The notes under the pieces were generated by a model. It was given only the letters and a program-made list of their open reading frames with translations, was not told the DNA's origin and made no database searches. From the NCBI GenBank assembly GCA_963739095.1, contig CAVTZF010000013.1, forward strand, positions 52,140 to 116,139: DNA of 64,000 nt, written 5' to 3'. A program made the position numbers and the translations under genes. This DNA comes from JACVRW01 sp963739095. Lineage in GTDB: Bacteria > Actinomycetota > Thermoleophilia > Solirubrobacterales > Thermoleophilaceae. The stretch's first letter is position 1, and every line of letters starts with the position of its first letter. Positions 34,170-43,826 of the stretch are shown one piece after another.

Positions 34170-35231
34170 ATGACAGGCGCCGACCTGACGCTTTTCGCTG
34201 GGCTGATCGTCGCCCTGTTCTTCTTCCTGTGGCTCGACCTGCACTTCTTCGCGCGCGGGCGCGAGCCGAGCTTCAAGGAGGCCGTGTGGTGGTCGATCGG
34301 CTGGCTCGTCCTGGCGCTGCTGGCGGCCATCCCGGTCCTGCTCCTGGAGGGCAGCGAGGACGCCGTCCTCTACACGACCGTCTACCTGATCGAGCGCTCG
34401 CTGTCGCTCGACAACCTGTTCGTCTTCCTCCTGCTGTTCGCCTACTTCGGCGTGCCCTACGAGCGCCGCCCGCGGCTGCTCTTCTGGGGGATCGTCGCCG
34501 CGCTGGCGATGCGAGGGATCTTCATCCTCGCCGGGGTCGAGCTGATCGAGCAGTTCCACGTCGTGATCTACCTGCTCGGCGCCGCGCTGATCGTGCTCGC
34601 ATACCGGATCTGGCGCGGGGTGGCGGAGAACGTCGACCCAGACAAGAACCTGATGGTGCGCGCCGTGCGCAAGTTCTTCCCGGTCACCGGCGAGTTCCAC
34701 GGCGGCCACTGGTTCGTGAAGCAGGACGGCAAGCGCTACGTCACGCCGCTCTTCCTGTGCCTTGCCGCGATCGTCTTCGCCGACATCGCCTTCGCGATCG
34801 ACTCGATCCCGGCCGCGTTCGCGATCACGCGCGACCCGCTGTTGATCTGGATGGGCAACGTCTTCGCGTTGCTCGGCATGCGTGCGCTGTTCGTGCTCGT
34901 CGAGAGCCTGATCGCGCGCTTCCGCTACCTCGACGAGACGATCGCGATCATCCTCGGGTTGGTCGGCGTGAAGCTGCTGATCGAGGACGTCGTGAAGGTG
35001 GGGCCGGTGGTGAGCCTCGCGGTCATCGCGGTCGCCTTCACGATCGGGATCCTGCTCTCGATCCGGGCCGACAGGCGCGACCCTCACGCCGAGGAGAAGC
35101 GCGAGGAGCGCGTCGAGCAGATGAAGCAGGGCACGCCGCACGACGCCGAGCGTCGCGACGGCGACGAGGAGCGCGAGGTGTCAGGCGTGGCCCAGGGCGG
35201 GTCGGCGGAGGAGGACCGCGAGTCCGAGTAG
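34170..35231 (+). CDS. TerC family integral membrane protein
   Basis: Eight or nine hydrophobic helices and the TerC signatures are present: YLIERSLSLDNLFVFLLLFAYF near residue 72 and ADIAFAIDSIPAAFAIT near residue 208. Both carry the acidic residues thought to bind metal in the membrane. The last 55 residues are hydrophilic and acidic. TerC-family proteins are linked to tellurite resistance and, in other bacteria, to manganese export or metalation of exported proteins. No other ter genes are in the window, so metal handling is the better guess. Confidence 0.9.
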   Translation: MTGADLTLFAGLIVALFFFLWLDLHFFARGREPSFKEAVWWSIGWLVLALLAAIPVLLLEGSEDAVLYTTVYLIERSLSLDNLFVFLLLFAYFGVPYERRPRLLFWGIVAALAMRGIFILAGVELIEQFHVVIYLLGAALIVLAYRIWRGVAENVDPDKNLMVRAVRKFFPVTGEFHGGHWFVKQDGKRYVTPLFLCLAAIVFADIAFAIDSIPAAFAITRDPLLIWMGNVFALLGMRALFVLVESLIARFRYLDETIAIILGLVGVKLLIEDVVKVGPVVSLAVIAVAFTIGILLSIRADRRDPHAEEKREERVEQMKQGTPHDAERRDGDEEREVSGVAQGGSAEEDRESE

Positions 35232-35237
35232 CGCGGG

Positions 35238-35573
35238 CTAGGCGCTCGTGCGCCGGCGCGCGAGCTGGCGGTCGAGCGCAGCCAGCCGGTCGTCCCACTG
35301 ATGGCCGACCTCGGCCATCCATTCGAGCGCCTCGGACATCGGCCCGGGGGTGGGGTGGTAGAGCACCTCGCGTCCCGAGCGGCGCGCGGCCACGAGGCCG
35401 GCGTCGGCCAGCAGCCCGAGGTGCTTCTGCACGGCCTGGCGCGTCACAGGCAGCTCGCGGGCGAGGTCGGTCGCGCTCGCCTCGCCGCGCCTGCCGAGCA
35501 GCGCGAACAGGTCGCGGCGCGTGCCGTCCGCGAGCGCGCTGAAGACGGCGTCCGCCGGGTCGGCTGCGGGCAT
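35238..35573 (-). CDS. ArsR-type winged-helix repressor
   Basis: From ATG 35573 the 111-residue product is a compact HTH: DPADAVFSALADGTRRDLFALLGRRGEASATDLARELPVTRQAVQKHLGLLADAGLVAARRSGREVLYHPTP. It has no CxC metal motif, so it belongs to the SRPBCC-associated ArsR group rather than the metal sensors. Its start codon overlaps the stop of the SRPBCC gene by one base (TGATG). Probable role: autorepressor acting on the two GTGCAAC palindromes at 35983-36026. The longer frame to 35780 is a shadow. Confidence 0.88.
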   Translation of the reverse strand: MPAADPADAVFSALADGTRRDLFALLGRRGEASATDLARELPVTRQAVQKHLGLLADAGLVAARRSGREVLYHPTPGPMSEALEWMAEVGHQWDDRLAALDRQLARRRTSA

Positions 35574-35968
35574 CAGCCCATCACGAGCGCAGCGCCGCCG
35601 GCCGCGGCGGAGGCCACCGGCCCCTGACCGCCGGCGAGGTCGAGCTCCACGGCGAGCTCGCGCCCGCGCAGGGTCAGGATCTCGAGCGGCCGCGACTCGG
35701 TCACGCGCACGAGCGTGCCGTCGTCGGTCTCCTCGAGGTCGAGCTCGACGCGCGAGACCTCCTCGTCCGGCGCGCTCCACCAGAACACGAGCCGGCTCGG
35801 CTCCTCGGCCTCCTCGACGAAGCCGCTGCGTTCCCCGGCCTGCACCTCACCGGCCGGCTCCAGCTCGATCGAGGCGTCCTCGCCGAGCCAGGTGGGCTCG
35901 GCCAGCGAGCGCCAGACCTCTTCCGGTGTCTCGGGGACGAGAAGTTCGCGTTCGACGGCCTTGTTCAT
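35573..35968 (-). CDS. SRPBCC (AHSA1-like) domain protein
   Basis: I use ATG 35968, preceded by a good GGAGG; the ATG at 35992 falls inside the operator. The 131-residue product fits the START/AHSA1 fold: VERELLVPETPEEVWRSLAEPTWLGEDA, then SRLVFWWSAPDEEVSRVELDLEETDDGTLVRVTESR. Such proteins bind hydrophobic ligands in a helix-grip pocket. Pairs of AHSA1-like and ArsR genes are common in actinobacteria and are auto-regulated. The C-terminus is Ala/Gly-rich and lacks the usual final helix sequence. Confidence 0.82.
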   Translation of the reverse strand: MNKAVERELLVPETPEEVWRSLAEPTWLGEDASIELEPAGEVQAGERSGFVEEAEEPSRLVFWWSAPDEEVSRVELDLEETDDGTLVRVTESRPLEILTLRGRELAVELDLAGGQGPVASAAAGGAALVMG

Positions 35969-35982
35969 AGTGGGGCCTCCAT

Positions 35983-36026
35983 GTGCAACCAACCGGTTGC
36001 GCTATTGTGCAACTGGATAGTTGCAC
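35983..36026. promoter_or_regulatory. Two tandem ArsR-type operators between SRPBCC/arsR and clpP
   Basis: GTGCAACT-N4-AGTTGCAC at 36007-36026 is a perfect 8+8 palindrome. GTGCAACC-N4-GGTTGCGC at 35983-36002 is the same motif with one mismatch. Centres are 24 bases apart. The first copy lies just upstream of the SRPBCC ribosome site, and the second is 35 bases from the clpP start. The ArsR-type protein encoded next door is the likely ligand, and clpP may share the control. Confidence 0.82.
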
Positions 36027-36061
36027 TGTAGCGCCACGCGCGCGGAAGGGAGCCCCGAACA

Positions 36062-36718
36062 ATGCACGTAGGCCGTGTCACCAGCTCGCTCATACCGATG
36101 GTCGTGGAGCAGACGCCGCGGGGTGAGCGCTCGTTCGACATCTACTCGCGCCTGCTGAACGAGCGCATCGTGTTCATCGGGCGTCCGATCGACGACGAGA
36201 TCGCCAACCTCGTCGTCGCCCAGCTCGTCCACCTCGAGTCCGACGACCCGGACAAGGACGTGTCCGTGTACGTCAACTCGCCCGGCGGCTCGCTGCACGC
36301 CGGGCTCGCCATCTACGACACGATGCAGTACATCCGGCCCGACGTTCAGACCATCTGTTACGGGATGGCGATGTCGGCCGGCTCGCTGATCCTGGCGGGA
36401 GGCACCAAGGGCAAGCGGCTCACGCTCCCGAACGCGCGCATCCTCATCCACCAGCCCTCGTCTGGCTTCCAGGGGCAGTCCTCCGACATCGAGATCCATG
36501 CCCGCGAGGTGCTCGAGCTGCGCCGGTTGATCGAGGAGATCTACGCGCGCCATACGAACAAGACGCAGGAGGAGGTCCACGAGGACATGGAGCGCGACCG
36601 CTTCTTCGGCGCCGAGGAGGCCGTCGAGTACGGGCTCGTCGACCGGATCGTGTCGGCGAGCGAGCTGCGCAAGGTCCCGTCCGGCTTCGCGGCGGTCGCG
36701 GCTGGGAACGGCAGCTAG
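36062..36718 (+). CDS. clpP: ATP-dependent Clp protease proteolytic subunit
   Basis: A strong ribosome site (GGAAGGGAG) precedes ATG 36062. The 218-residue serine peptidase has the catalytic triad Ser105 (GMAMSAGS), His130 (ILIHQPS) and Asp179 (MERDRFF). VYVNSPGGSLHAGLAIYDTMQ supplies the oxyanion loop. The usual AASMG reads AMSAG, a variant seen in some ClpP paralogues. No clpX or second clpP is beside it, so this is probably an extra, separately regulated copy. It degrades unfolded substrates as a tetradecamer with a Clp ATPase. Confidence 0.93.
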   Translation: MHVGRVTSSLIPMVVEQTPRGERSFDIYSRLLNERIVFIGRPIDDEIANLVVAQLVHLESDDPDKDVSVYVNSPGGSLHAGLAIYDTMQYIRPDVQTICYGMAMSAGSLILAGGTKGKRLTLPNARILIHQPSSGFQGQSSDIEIHAREVLELRRLIEEIYARHTNKTQEEVHEDMERDRFFGAEEAVEYGLVDRIVSASELRKVPSGFAAVAAGNGS

Positions 36719-36728
36719 CTTTCGGTGA

Positions 36729-38039
36729 GTGCTACGCGCCCTCGCGGCCGGACTCGCGACGCTGCTCCTGGCGGCCGCGACAGGCTGCGACTCGGGGGAC
36801 GACGACTCCGCGGCGTCGCCCTCCCAGGACCGGGCGGGGCGCACGGCGCAGGAACCGCCGGTCCCGCCGGCGACGCTCACCGACCACCTGCGCGCGCTCC
36901 AGCGGATCGCGGACGAGAACGGCGGCAACCGCTCCGCCGGCACGCCCGGCGACCGCGCCTCGGTCGCTTACGTGGTCGAGCGCCTGCGCGGCGCCGGCTG
37001 GAGCGTGCGGACTCAGGACGTCAGCTTTCCGTTCTACCGGGAGCGCTCCGCGCAGCTCACGGTCGACGGGCGCGAGCTGCGCCGGGGCGAGGACTTCCGC
37101 CCGATCGTCTACTCGGGCTCCGGGCGCGTCGCGGGCCGCGCCGTCAGCGTCGGGAACGCCTGTGAGCGCTCCGACTTCAGCGGCCTCGGGAACGGCGAGA
37201 TCGCGCTCGCCGTACGCGGCGACTGCTTCTTCCGTGTGAAGGCACGGAACGCCGAGCGGGCCGGCGCCGGCGCCGTGCTCGTGGCCGACAACGAGGGCGG
37301 GGAGGTGCCGGCCGCCACGCTCGGCGGCGTGGGCGCGCGCATCCCTGCCCTGATCGTGGGCGCCGGCGCCGGGGTGGCTGCGGGCGACCGGGTCGAGCTG
37401 GCCGTCGACGCAACCTCCGAGCGGCGGCGCACTCAGAACGTGATCGCGGAGACCCCGGGCGGCGCCGGTGACCGCATCGTGATGGCGGGCGCCCACCTCG
37501 ACTCGGTCGCGAACGGGCCGGGCCTGAACGACAACGGCAGCGGCGTTGCCACGCTGCTCGAGGCCGCGGAGGAGATCGGCCCGCGGCCCCCGGGCGCGCG
37601 CATCCGGCTCGCGTTCTGGGGGGCCGAGGAACTCGGCCTCCTGGGCTCGCGCCGCTACGTGCGGTCGCTCGACGAAGGCGAGCGGCGCGGGATCGCCGCC
37701 TACCTCAACTTCGACATGGTCGGCTCGCCGAACGGGCGGCCGGCCGTCTACTCCGACGGGAACCGGCAGCTCGCGCAGCTGCTGCGCCGGGCCGCCGGAC
37801 GGCGGCTCCCCGGCGCCTCCACGGGCGGCGCCTCCGATCACGCTCCCTTCCAGTCGGCCGGCATCCCCGTGAGCGGCCTCTACACCGGTGCGTCCGAGGA
37901 GGGCCGCGGCGGCAAGCCGAGCGACCCCTGCTATCACCGCAGCTGCGATCGCCTACGCAACGTGAACCGCGCCGTGCTCAGCGAGATGGCCGCCGCGGCC
38001 GAGAGGGCCCTGCTCCGGCTGTCGGCCCGGGAGGGCTAG
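36729..38039 (+). CDS. M28 family zinc aminopeptidase lipoprotein with PA domain
   Basis: The signal peptide ends in a lipobox (AAATGCDSG). A PA insert (about residues 120-215) carries FFRVKARNAERAGAGAVLVADNEGG. The M28 metal ligands follow in order: His in MAGAHLDSV, Asp in GLNDNGSG, Glu-Glu in WGAEELGLLGS, Asp in NFDMVGSP and His in CYHRSCDR. Two zinc ions and the catalytic Glu are therefore complete. It removes N-terminal residues from peptides outside the membrane. It starts 10 bases after clpP, so both may be on one transcript. Confidence 0.9.
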   Translation: MLRALAAGLATLLLAAATGCDSGDDDSAASPSQDRAGRTAQEPPVPPATLTDHLRALQRIADENGGNRSAGTPGDRASVAYVVERLRGAGWSVRTQDVSFPFYRERSAQLTVDGRELRRGEDFRPIVYSGSGRVAGRAVSVGNACERSDFSGLGNGEIALAVRGDCFFRVKARNAERAGAGAVLVADNEGGEVPAATLGGVGARIPALIVGAGAGVAAGDRVELAVDATSERRRTQNVIAETPGGAGDRIVMAGAHLDSVANGPGLNDNGSGVATLLEAAEEIGPRPPGARIRLAFWGAEELGLLGSRRYVRSLDEGERRGIAAYLNFDMVGSPNGRPAVYSDGNRQLAQLLRRAAGRRLPGASTGGASDHAPFQSAGIPVSGLYTGASEEGRGGKPSDPCYHRSCDRLRNVNRAVLSEMAAAAERALLRLSAREG

Positions 38040-38048
38040 CCGCCAGGC

Positions 38049-39131
38049 TCAGGCGAAGTAGAAGACGAGCCCCAGCACGGCGTACAGCGCGAGCAGCTGC
38101 ACGCCCTCGAACCAGTTCGACTCACCCTCCTGGGTCACGAGGTTCGCGATCAGCACCGCGAACAGCAGTGCCCCTATCTCGTAGCCGTTGAACACGAGCG
38201 CCATCGGGTCCGGGCCGATGACGAACGACAGCAGCACGAGCACGGGCGCGACGAACAGCGCGATCTGCGCGCTCGAGCCGATCGCGATGTTGACCGCCAG
38301 GTCCATCTTGTCCTTGGCCGCCACGAGCACCGCGACCCAGTGCTCTGCGGCGTTGCCGACGATCGCCACGATGAAGACGCCGACGAAGAACTCGGATAGG
38401 CCGATGTCCTCCGAGGCCTCCGAGATCGAGCCGACGAGGATCTCGGACATCACGCCAACGGCCACCGCTGACAGTGCCAGGTAGATCGCGGCGCGCCGTA
38501 CGGGCCAGTGGTGTTCCTCCTCCTCGGCTGCCGCGTCGTACGGGTTGAAGACCGCGCGGTGGGTCTTGAGCGAGAAGATGAGCCCGAGCACGTAGCTGAT
38601 CAGCAGCACGAGCGCTACACAGAGGGAGAGCGTCTCGAGGTCGGAGCCGAAATCGACGCGCTCCTCGCCGACGCTGGGCAGGCCGCCGCCGTGGATCAGC
38701 TGGAAGATGGCGGGGAAGATCAGCGCGGCGAGTGCCAGCATCAGCATCGCGGACTGCGCGTTGGCCGCTGTGCGGCTGAATGTCTGCTTGTCGCGCGGCA
38801 GCCCGCCGACCACCATCGCGGCGCCCATCACGAGCAGGATGTTCCCGATGATCGAGCCGACGATCGAAGCCTTGACGACCTCCTGCAGCCCCTTGCTGAG
38901 GGCAAAGAAGGCGATGATCAGCTCCGGCGCGTTGCCGAAGGTGACGTTCAGCAGCCCGCCGATGCCGGGGCCGGTGCGGGCGGCGATCGCCTCGGTGGCC
39001 TCGCCCATCACCGCCGCACACGGGATCACTCCCAGCGCCGCCGCCCCGAACACGAGCACTGGGTCCGCGTGGGCGAGCTCGAGCGCGATCGCCGCAGGGA
39101 TGAAAACGCCCAGGTAGTAGACCGGCCGCAT
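38049..39131 (-). CDS. Calcium/proton antiporter (CaxA family)
   Basis: The 360-residue membrane protein has about eleven helices and the two repeated alpha motifs of Ca2+/cation antiporters: FGNAPELIIAFFALSKGLQEVVKASIVGSIIGN near residue 85 and GNAAEHWVAVLVAAKDKMDLAVNIAIGSSAQIALFVAP near residue 255. A charged loop (AAAEEEEHHWPVRR) joins the halves. It exports Ca2+ in exchange for protons. It converges on the M28 peptidase gene with nine bases between stops. Confidence 0.92.
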   Translation of the reverse strand: MRPVYYLGVFIPAAIALELAHADPVLVFGAAALGVIPCAAVMGEATEAIAARTGPGIGGLLNVTFGNAPELIIAFFALSKGLQEVVKASIVGSIIGNILLVMGAAMVVGGLPRDKQTFSRTAANAQSAMLMLALAALIFPAIFQLIHGGGLPSVGEERVDFGSDLETLSLCVALVLLISYVLGLIFSLKTHRAVFNPYDAAAEEEEHHWPVRRAAIYLALSAVAVGVMSEILVGSISEASEDIGLSEFFVGVFIVAIVGNAAEHWVAVLVAAKDKMDLAVNIAIGSSAQIALFVAPVLVLLSFVIGPDPMALVFNGYEIGALLFAVLIANLVTQEGESNWFEGVQLLALYAVLGLVFYFA

Positions 39132-39143
39132 CGCGCGCGAAGC

Positions 39144-39791
39144 CTACGGGTTAGGCTCGACGCCTGGCCCCCGTGAATATGCCGGGCCCGGCAGCCGCAG
39201 GCCGGAGTCCTCGAACAGCGCACGCAGGAGCGGCTCGTGATCGCCTTCGGCGAGTGCGCCGATCGGATCGCGGGTGTAGGGGAGCAGCTGCTCGATCGGC
39301 AGGCCGAACGCGGCCCGCATGGCGAGCAGCCGCCGGCGCTCGGCGTCGGCCGGATCGCCGAGCACGCGCGTTGCGGCGCTGAGCCGGCGGACGCGCGCGA
39401 CCCGGCGCGGCACCGCCCAGAGCAGCAGGATCAACGTTGGGAGGCCGAAGGTCACCCAGCCGAGCAGCCGCGCCGTGTCCTCGATCGCCTGCTCGCCGCG
39501 GTTGCCCAGCTCCGCGGTCTCGCCACCGGTGTTTTCGCCCACCTCGCTGAAGGCGTCGTCGAGCGTGCCGCCCACGACCGGGACGTCCTCGACGAGGCCC
39601 CCGGCGTCCTCGAAGCCGCTCTGCACGGAGTTCCCCGCGCTCTCCACGCCGCGCCCGAGGCTCGCCATGTCGTCGAAGGTGTCGTTGACCGTGAGCCCGA
39701 GCCAGGCGAAGAAGATCACCAGCGCGACGACGACCACGTCGCCGAGCATCGCCCGGTTGCGCGGGCCCGAAAGCTCTGGGTAGTAGCGCAT
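39144..39791 (-). CDS. Membrane protein of unknown function with two helices
   Basis: The 215-residue product has one hydrophobic helix near residues 16-36 and another at about 108-127 (LGWVTFGLPTLILLLWAVP). Between them lies an acidic, Gly-rich extracellular section. The C-terminal half is soluble and Leu/Arg-rich (ATRVLGDPADAERRRLLAMRAAFGLPIEQLLPYTRDP). No family recognised. It stands 12 bases upstream of the Ca2+/H+ antiporter gene on the same strand, so the two are probably co-expressed. Confidence 0.68.
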   Translation of the reverse strand: MRYYPELSGPRNRAMLGDVVVVALVIFFAWLGLTVNDTFDDMASLGRGVESAGNSVQSGFEDAGGLVEDVPVVGGTLDDAFSEVGENTGGETAELGNRGEQAIEDTARLLGWVTFGLPTLILLLWAVPRRVARVRRLSAATRVLGDPADAERRRLLAMRAAFGLPIEQLLPYTRDPIGALAEGDHEPLLRALFEDSGLRLPGPAYSRGPGVEPNP

Positions 39792-39812
39792 GGCCGCAGT
39801 ATCCCCGCGGCA

Positions 39813-40571
39813 CTAGGCCGGCGCTCGGGCCGCCGTGGCCGTCCACAGGTGCATGGCGGCGTACGCCCGCCAGGGCCGCCACGCCTCGGCGCGCCGGAGC
39901 GCCTCGCGCGCGTCGATTCCACCGAGCGCCCGGCGCAGGACGAGATCGCTCGCGGGGAACGCGTCCGGGTCGCGGAGCGCCCGCATGGCCACGTACTCGA
40001 CGGTCCAGGGACCGATCCCGGGCAGCTCGAGCAGCGCGGCGCGCGTCGCGGCGAGGTCCTGGCGCTCGTCGATGACGAGCCCGCCGGCGACCGCGGTCGC
40101 CAGGGCGCCCAGCGCTCGGGCGCGCGAGGCGGGCATGCCGGTGATCTCGCTGGTCGCCAGCCGCTCGGGCGTCGGGAACAGGCGCACGAGGCCGTCCTCT
40201 GGGCGCGGCAGTGGCTCACCGTGACGGAGCGCGAGCCGCTCCGCCAGGCCGCGGCCGGCAGCCACCGACACCTGTTGGCCGAGCACCGCGCGCACGGCCA
40301 GCTCGAAGCCGTCCCAGGCGCCCGCCAGGCGCAGCCCGGGCCGCGCGTCCACGAGCGGCCCGAGCAGCGCGTCGCCGCCAAGCGCGGCGTCGATGCGGTC
40401 GGTTTCCTGGTCACGGCCGAGCAGGAGCCGGGCGCGTCGCCCGGGGCGCGGCGTGGCCGGGTCGATCCTGACGACGCCCGGGCGCCCGGCGCGAACGGCC
40501 GTGCGCCTGTAGACGCCGTTCTCGACCGCCTCGATCCCGGGCACCGCGCGTGCGGCCAGCCAGGCCAGCAC
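39813..40571 (-). CDS. DNA-3-methyladenine glycosylase II-like protein (AlkA family)
   Basis: A GTG at 40571 gives 252 residues: an AlkA N-terminal-like part (LAARAVPGIEAVENGVYRRTAV), then the HhH-GPD domain with VRAVLGQQVSVAAGRGLAERLA. The helix-hairpin-helix is ELPGIGPWTVEYVAMRAL and the catalytic Asp209 is in FPASDLVLRRAL. It excises alkylated purines from DNA to start base-excision repair. It is shorter than AlkA with a complete N-terminal domain. The start lies 14 bases after the predicted TAG of the upstream acidic-protein gene. Confidence 0.82.
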   Translation of the reverse strand: MLAWLAARAVPGIEAVENGVYRRTAVRAGRPGVVRIDPATPRPGRRARLLLGRDQETDRIDAALGGDALLGPLVDARPGLRLAGAWDGFELAVRAVLGQQVSVAAGRGLAERLALRHGEPLPRPEDGLVRLFPTPERLATSEITGMPASRARALGALATAVAGGLVIDERQDLAATRAALLELPGIGPWTVEYVAMRALRDPDAFPASDLVLRRALGGIDAREALRRAEAWRPWRAYAAMHLWTATAARAPA

Positions 40572-40584
40572 GACGCGGTCGCCG

Positions 40585-40912
40585 CTACTCCTCGAGCTCG
40601 TCCTCGTCCTCGTCCTCGTCGAGGTCGTCGTCGTTGCTCGTCGAGTTCCTCGCTCGTCAGGCGCATGCGGCCGTCGCCGCCGTGGTAGGTCGCCTGGAAG
40701 TTCTCGAGCAGCTCGTCGCGGCGCGCCTCGTCCACCGGCACCTCGTCCGCGATCAGCACCCAGTCGGCTCCCTCGAACTCCTCGAGGTTGAAGATCTCGC
40801 CGTCGATCGAGGGCGAGTCGTCGACGACCACCATCACCTCGGTCTGCGGGTTCAGATAGCAGCCCGGGCGGAGCAGCAGGTCGTCAAGGTCGAATCGGCG
40901 GTCGTCAGCCAT
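40585..40912 (-). CDS. Small acidic protein with Asp/Glu tail (probable frameshift in the tail)
   Basis: From ATG 40912 the product reads MADDRRFDLDDLLLRPGCYL, PQTEVMVVVDDSPSIDGEIF and ADWVLIADEVPVDEARRDEL, then LTSEELDE. One frame continues as an implausible Arg/Gly run through the downstream glycosylase. Shifting by one base near 40637 gives an acidic end (DDDLDEDEDEDELEE) and a TAG at 40585. I prefer the acidic end, about 109 residues in all. No family known. A single-base error in the repetitive GAC/GAG tract is likely. Confidence 0.6.
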
Positions 40913-40948
40913 CGTCGCGAGCAGCCTATACCCGAGACGAGCCGCAAG

Positions 40949-41374
40949 TCACCCCCTCAAATCGCGCAATTCCCGCTCGACCTCAGCCTCCACGTCGAGC
41001 GGCTCCTTGCCCTGCCTCGCGCGCCGCTCGTTGCGTGCCACGACCAGCTGGCGGACCTCCTCGCGGAGCGCCGGATCGGCCGCCGGCTCAGCTCTCGTGA
41101 GCGAGGCGAGCTCCGACTCGACGTCGAGCGGCGCCTCGCCGCGGGCCTCGCGGCGGGCGGACTTGGCCTCGAGCATCTGACGGATCTCCTCCTGCGCCTC
41201 GGCGCTCTGCGGCCCGGCCGCGCCGGTCGGCCGCCGTTCGTCGTGATCCATGCCCAGGCCGCCCTTGCCGAGCCCCCCGTAGATACTGCCGCTGCCCCAG
41301 TAACTCGCGGCTGCCACGACCACGGCAACCAGCGCCAGCACGATCACAACCGTCCCGAACGCGTCCACCCGCAC
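40949..41374 (-). CDS. Membrane-anchored protein with two tandem helical repeats
   Basis: I prefer the GTG at 41374 (VRVDAFGTVVIVLALV); an ATG at 41422 would add 16 residues. One membrane helix at the N-terminus is followed by a Gly-rich hinge. Two copies of a roughly 35-residue helical unit follow: EEIRQMLEAKSARREARGEAPLDVESEL, then EEVRQLVVARNERRARQGKEPLDVEAEV. Each ends in PLDVE. The unit is not one I can name. The gene is divergent from an acyl-CoA dehydrogenase. Confidence 0.65.
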   Translation of the reverse strand: MRVDAFGTVVIVLALVAVVVAAASYWGSGSIYGGLGKGGLGMDHDERRPTGAAGPQSAEAQEEIRQMLEAKSARREARGEAPLDVESELASLTRAEPAADPALREEVRQLVVARNERRARQGKEPLDVEAEVERELRDLRG

Positions 41375-41488
41375 AGTGTGAAGGGAAACCGGGCGATCCG
41401 ACGCCGGCTCATGTACCCTCATGGCAGAACAGGGTTGACTGACGAATCAATCGGGAGCGCTTGCGCACCCGGCAAGGAGCCAGCAGCA

Positions 41489-42664
<1,176 letters not shown>

Positions 42665-42690
42665 CTCGGACGCTTCGCTATTGCTTTAGG

Positions 42691-42718
42691 GGAAGGCCGC
42701 TCTTCGGGGCGGCCTTCC
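42691..42718 (+). terminator. Intrinsic-type terminator after the acyl-CoA dehydrogenase gene
   Basis: GGAAGGCCGC (42691-42700) and GCGGCCTTCC (42709-42718) form a perfect 10-base stem with an eight-base TCTTCGGG loop, followed by GCGTTTCGG. It lies 27 bases after the stop codon. The T-run is weak, as is common in GC-rich actinobacteria. It may also serve the convergent methyltransferase gene. Confidence 0.8.
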
Positions 42719-42800
42719 GCGTTTCGGTCTGCCCAGGGCGCGGGTGGCCGCGCTCGTGCTCTGCACGCGAAAGCGACAGCAACCGGAACGTGATGACGCG

Positions 42801-43826
42801 CTACTTGTACGCGATCGCGGCGCTCGTGGGACCGGCGAGTGGCACGACGTCTATCTCTTTGAACCCGGCCTCCTTGCACCAGCCGGCAAAGTCGCTGCCC
42901 GTGAAGTCAAACGCGTCGCCGAACTCGATCAGCATGTTGAGCGACATCAGCAGCCCGAACGCGTTTTCGCGGCGGGCGTCATCAATGATGTTCTCGATTG
43001 CGATGAAAGCGCCACCCTCCGGCAGCGCGTCGTGGGCGGCCTTGACCAGATGGTTCTTGTTCTCGAGGTTCCAGTCGTGGAGGATCAGCCCCATCGTGAT
43101 GATGTCCGCTTTGGGTAGGGGGTCGGCAAAGAAGTCACCACTTACCGCTTTGACGCGTTCGCTTAGCCCGGCGGCTTCGATCGTTCGCGCCGCGATCGGC
43201 TCGACAACCGGCAGGTCGAAGCTGGTGCAGGTCATGTGGGGGTGGCGATTGGCGACGATGATCGAGAGCTGACCGGTGGCGCCGCCCACGTCGCACAGCG
43301 TCTCGTACTTCGAGAAGTCGAACTTCTCCGCCAGCGCGATGAAGGGGCCCGCCGAGATCCCGGCCATCCCGTTCATGAACTGCTCGAGCCTGGCCTCGTC
43401 GCTGTAGAGCTCCTCGAACATCGGCTTACCCGTCTGCTTGATCTCGTTCTGGGGCCTTCCGGTCTGCAAGGCGTCGGTGAGATCACCCCAGAATCCGTAC
43501 AGCCGCGAGTTGGCCATCTCGAGGATCCCGCCGACATAGGCCGGGCTCGCCTTGTCCAGGAACGCGGCGCCCGCCTCGGTATTGAGGTAGAGCGCATCGC
43601 TCCCTTCACCCTCGCGATCGAGCAGCTCAAGGGCGACAAGCGCATCGGGGAAGTCTGGGATCGCACGAGCATCCAAACCGAGCGCCTCGGCGATCTCCGG
43701 ACCCGTCATCGATTCGCTTCCCAGCCTGGTGAAGAGCTCGAGCTCGACAGCCGACAGGAGAGTCTTCGAGCCCCAGAACCCCATACCGACCTGCAAGATG
43801 TGTGAAGGGTCGACTTGCGCGGACAT
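42801..43826 (-). CDS. SAM-dependent O-methyltransferase (hydroxyneurosporene/ASMT-like)
   Basis: From ATG 43826, preceded by GGAGAGAGG, the product has 341 residues. An N-terminal dimerisation winged helix (LELFTRLGSESMTGPEIAEALGL) is followed by SAM motif I CDVGGATGQLSIIVANRHP, DLPVVEPIAARTI and the catalytic His in GLILHDWNLENKNHL. This is the Methyltransf_2 family, which methylates small hydroxylated compounds. The sequence is somewhat less GC-rich than its neighbours. It stands alone, between a convergent terminator and a divergent secreted-protein gene. Confidence 0.88.
   Translation of the reverse strand: MSAQVDPSHILQVGMGFWGSKTLLSAVELELFTRLGSESMTGPEIAEALGLDARAIPDFPDALVALELLDREGEGSDALYLNTEAGAAFLDKASPAYVGGILEMANSRLYGFWGDLTDALQTGRPQNEIKQTGKPMFEELYSDEARLEQFMNGMAGISAGPFIALAEKFDFSKYETLCDVGGATGQLSIIVANRHPHMTCTSFDLPVVEPIAARTIEAAGLSERVKAVSGDFFADPLPKADIITMGLILHDWNLENKNHLVKAAHDALPEGGAFIAIENIIDDARRENAFGLLMSLNMLIEFGDAFDFTGSDFAGWCKEAGFKEIDVVPLAGPTSAAIAYK

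Noticed and set aside
40550..41488. Open frame ahead of the acyl-CoA dehydrogenase, making a 704-residue product
   Set aside because: The upstream part is antisense to two minus-strand genes, and a good ribosome site and GTG mark the real start at 41489.
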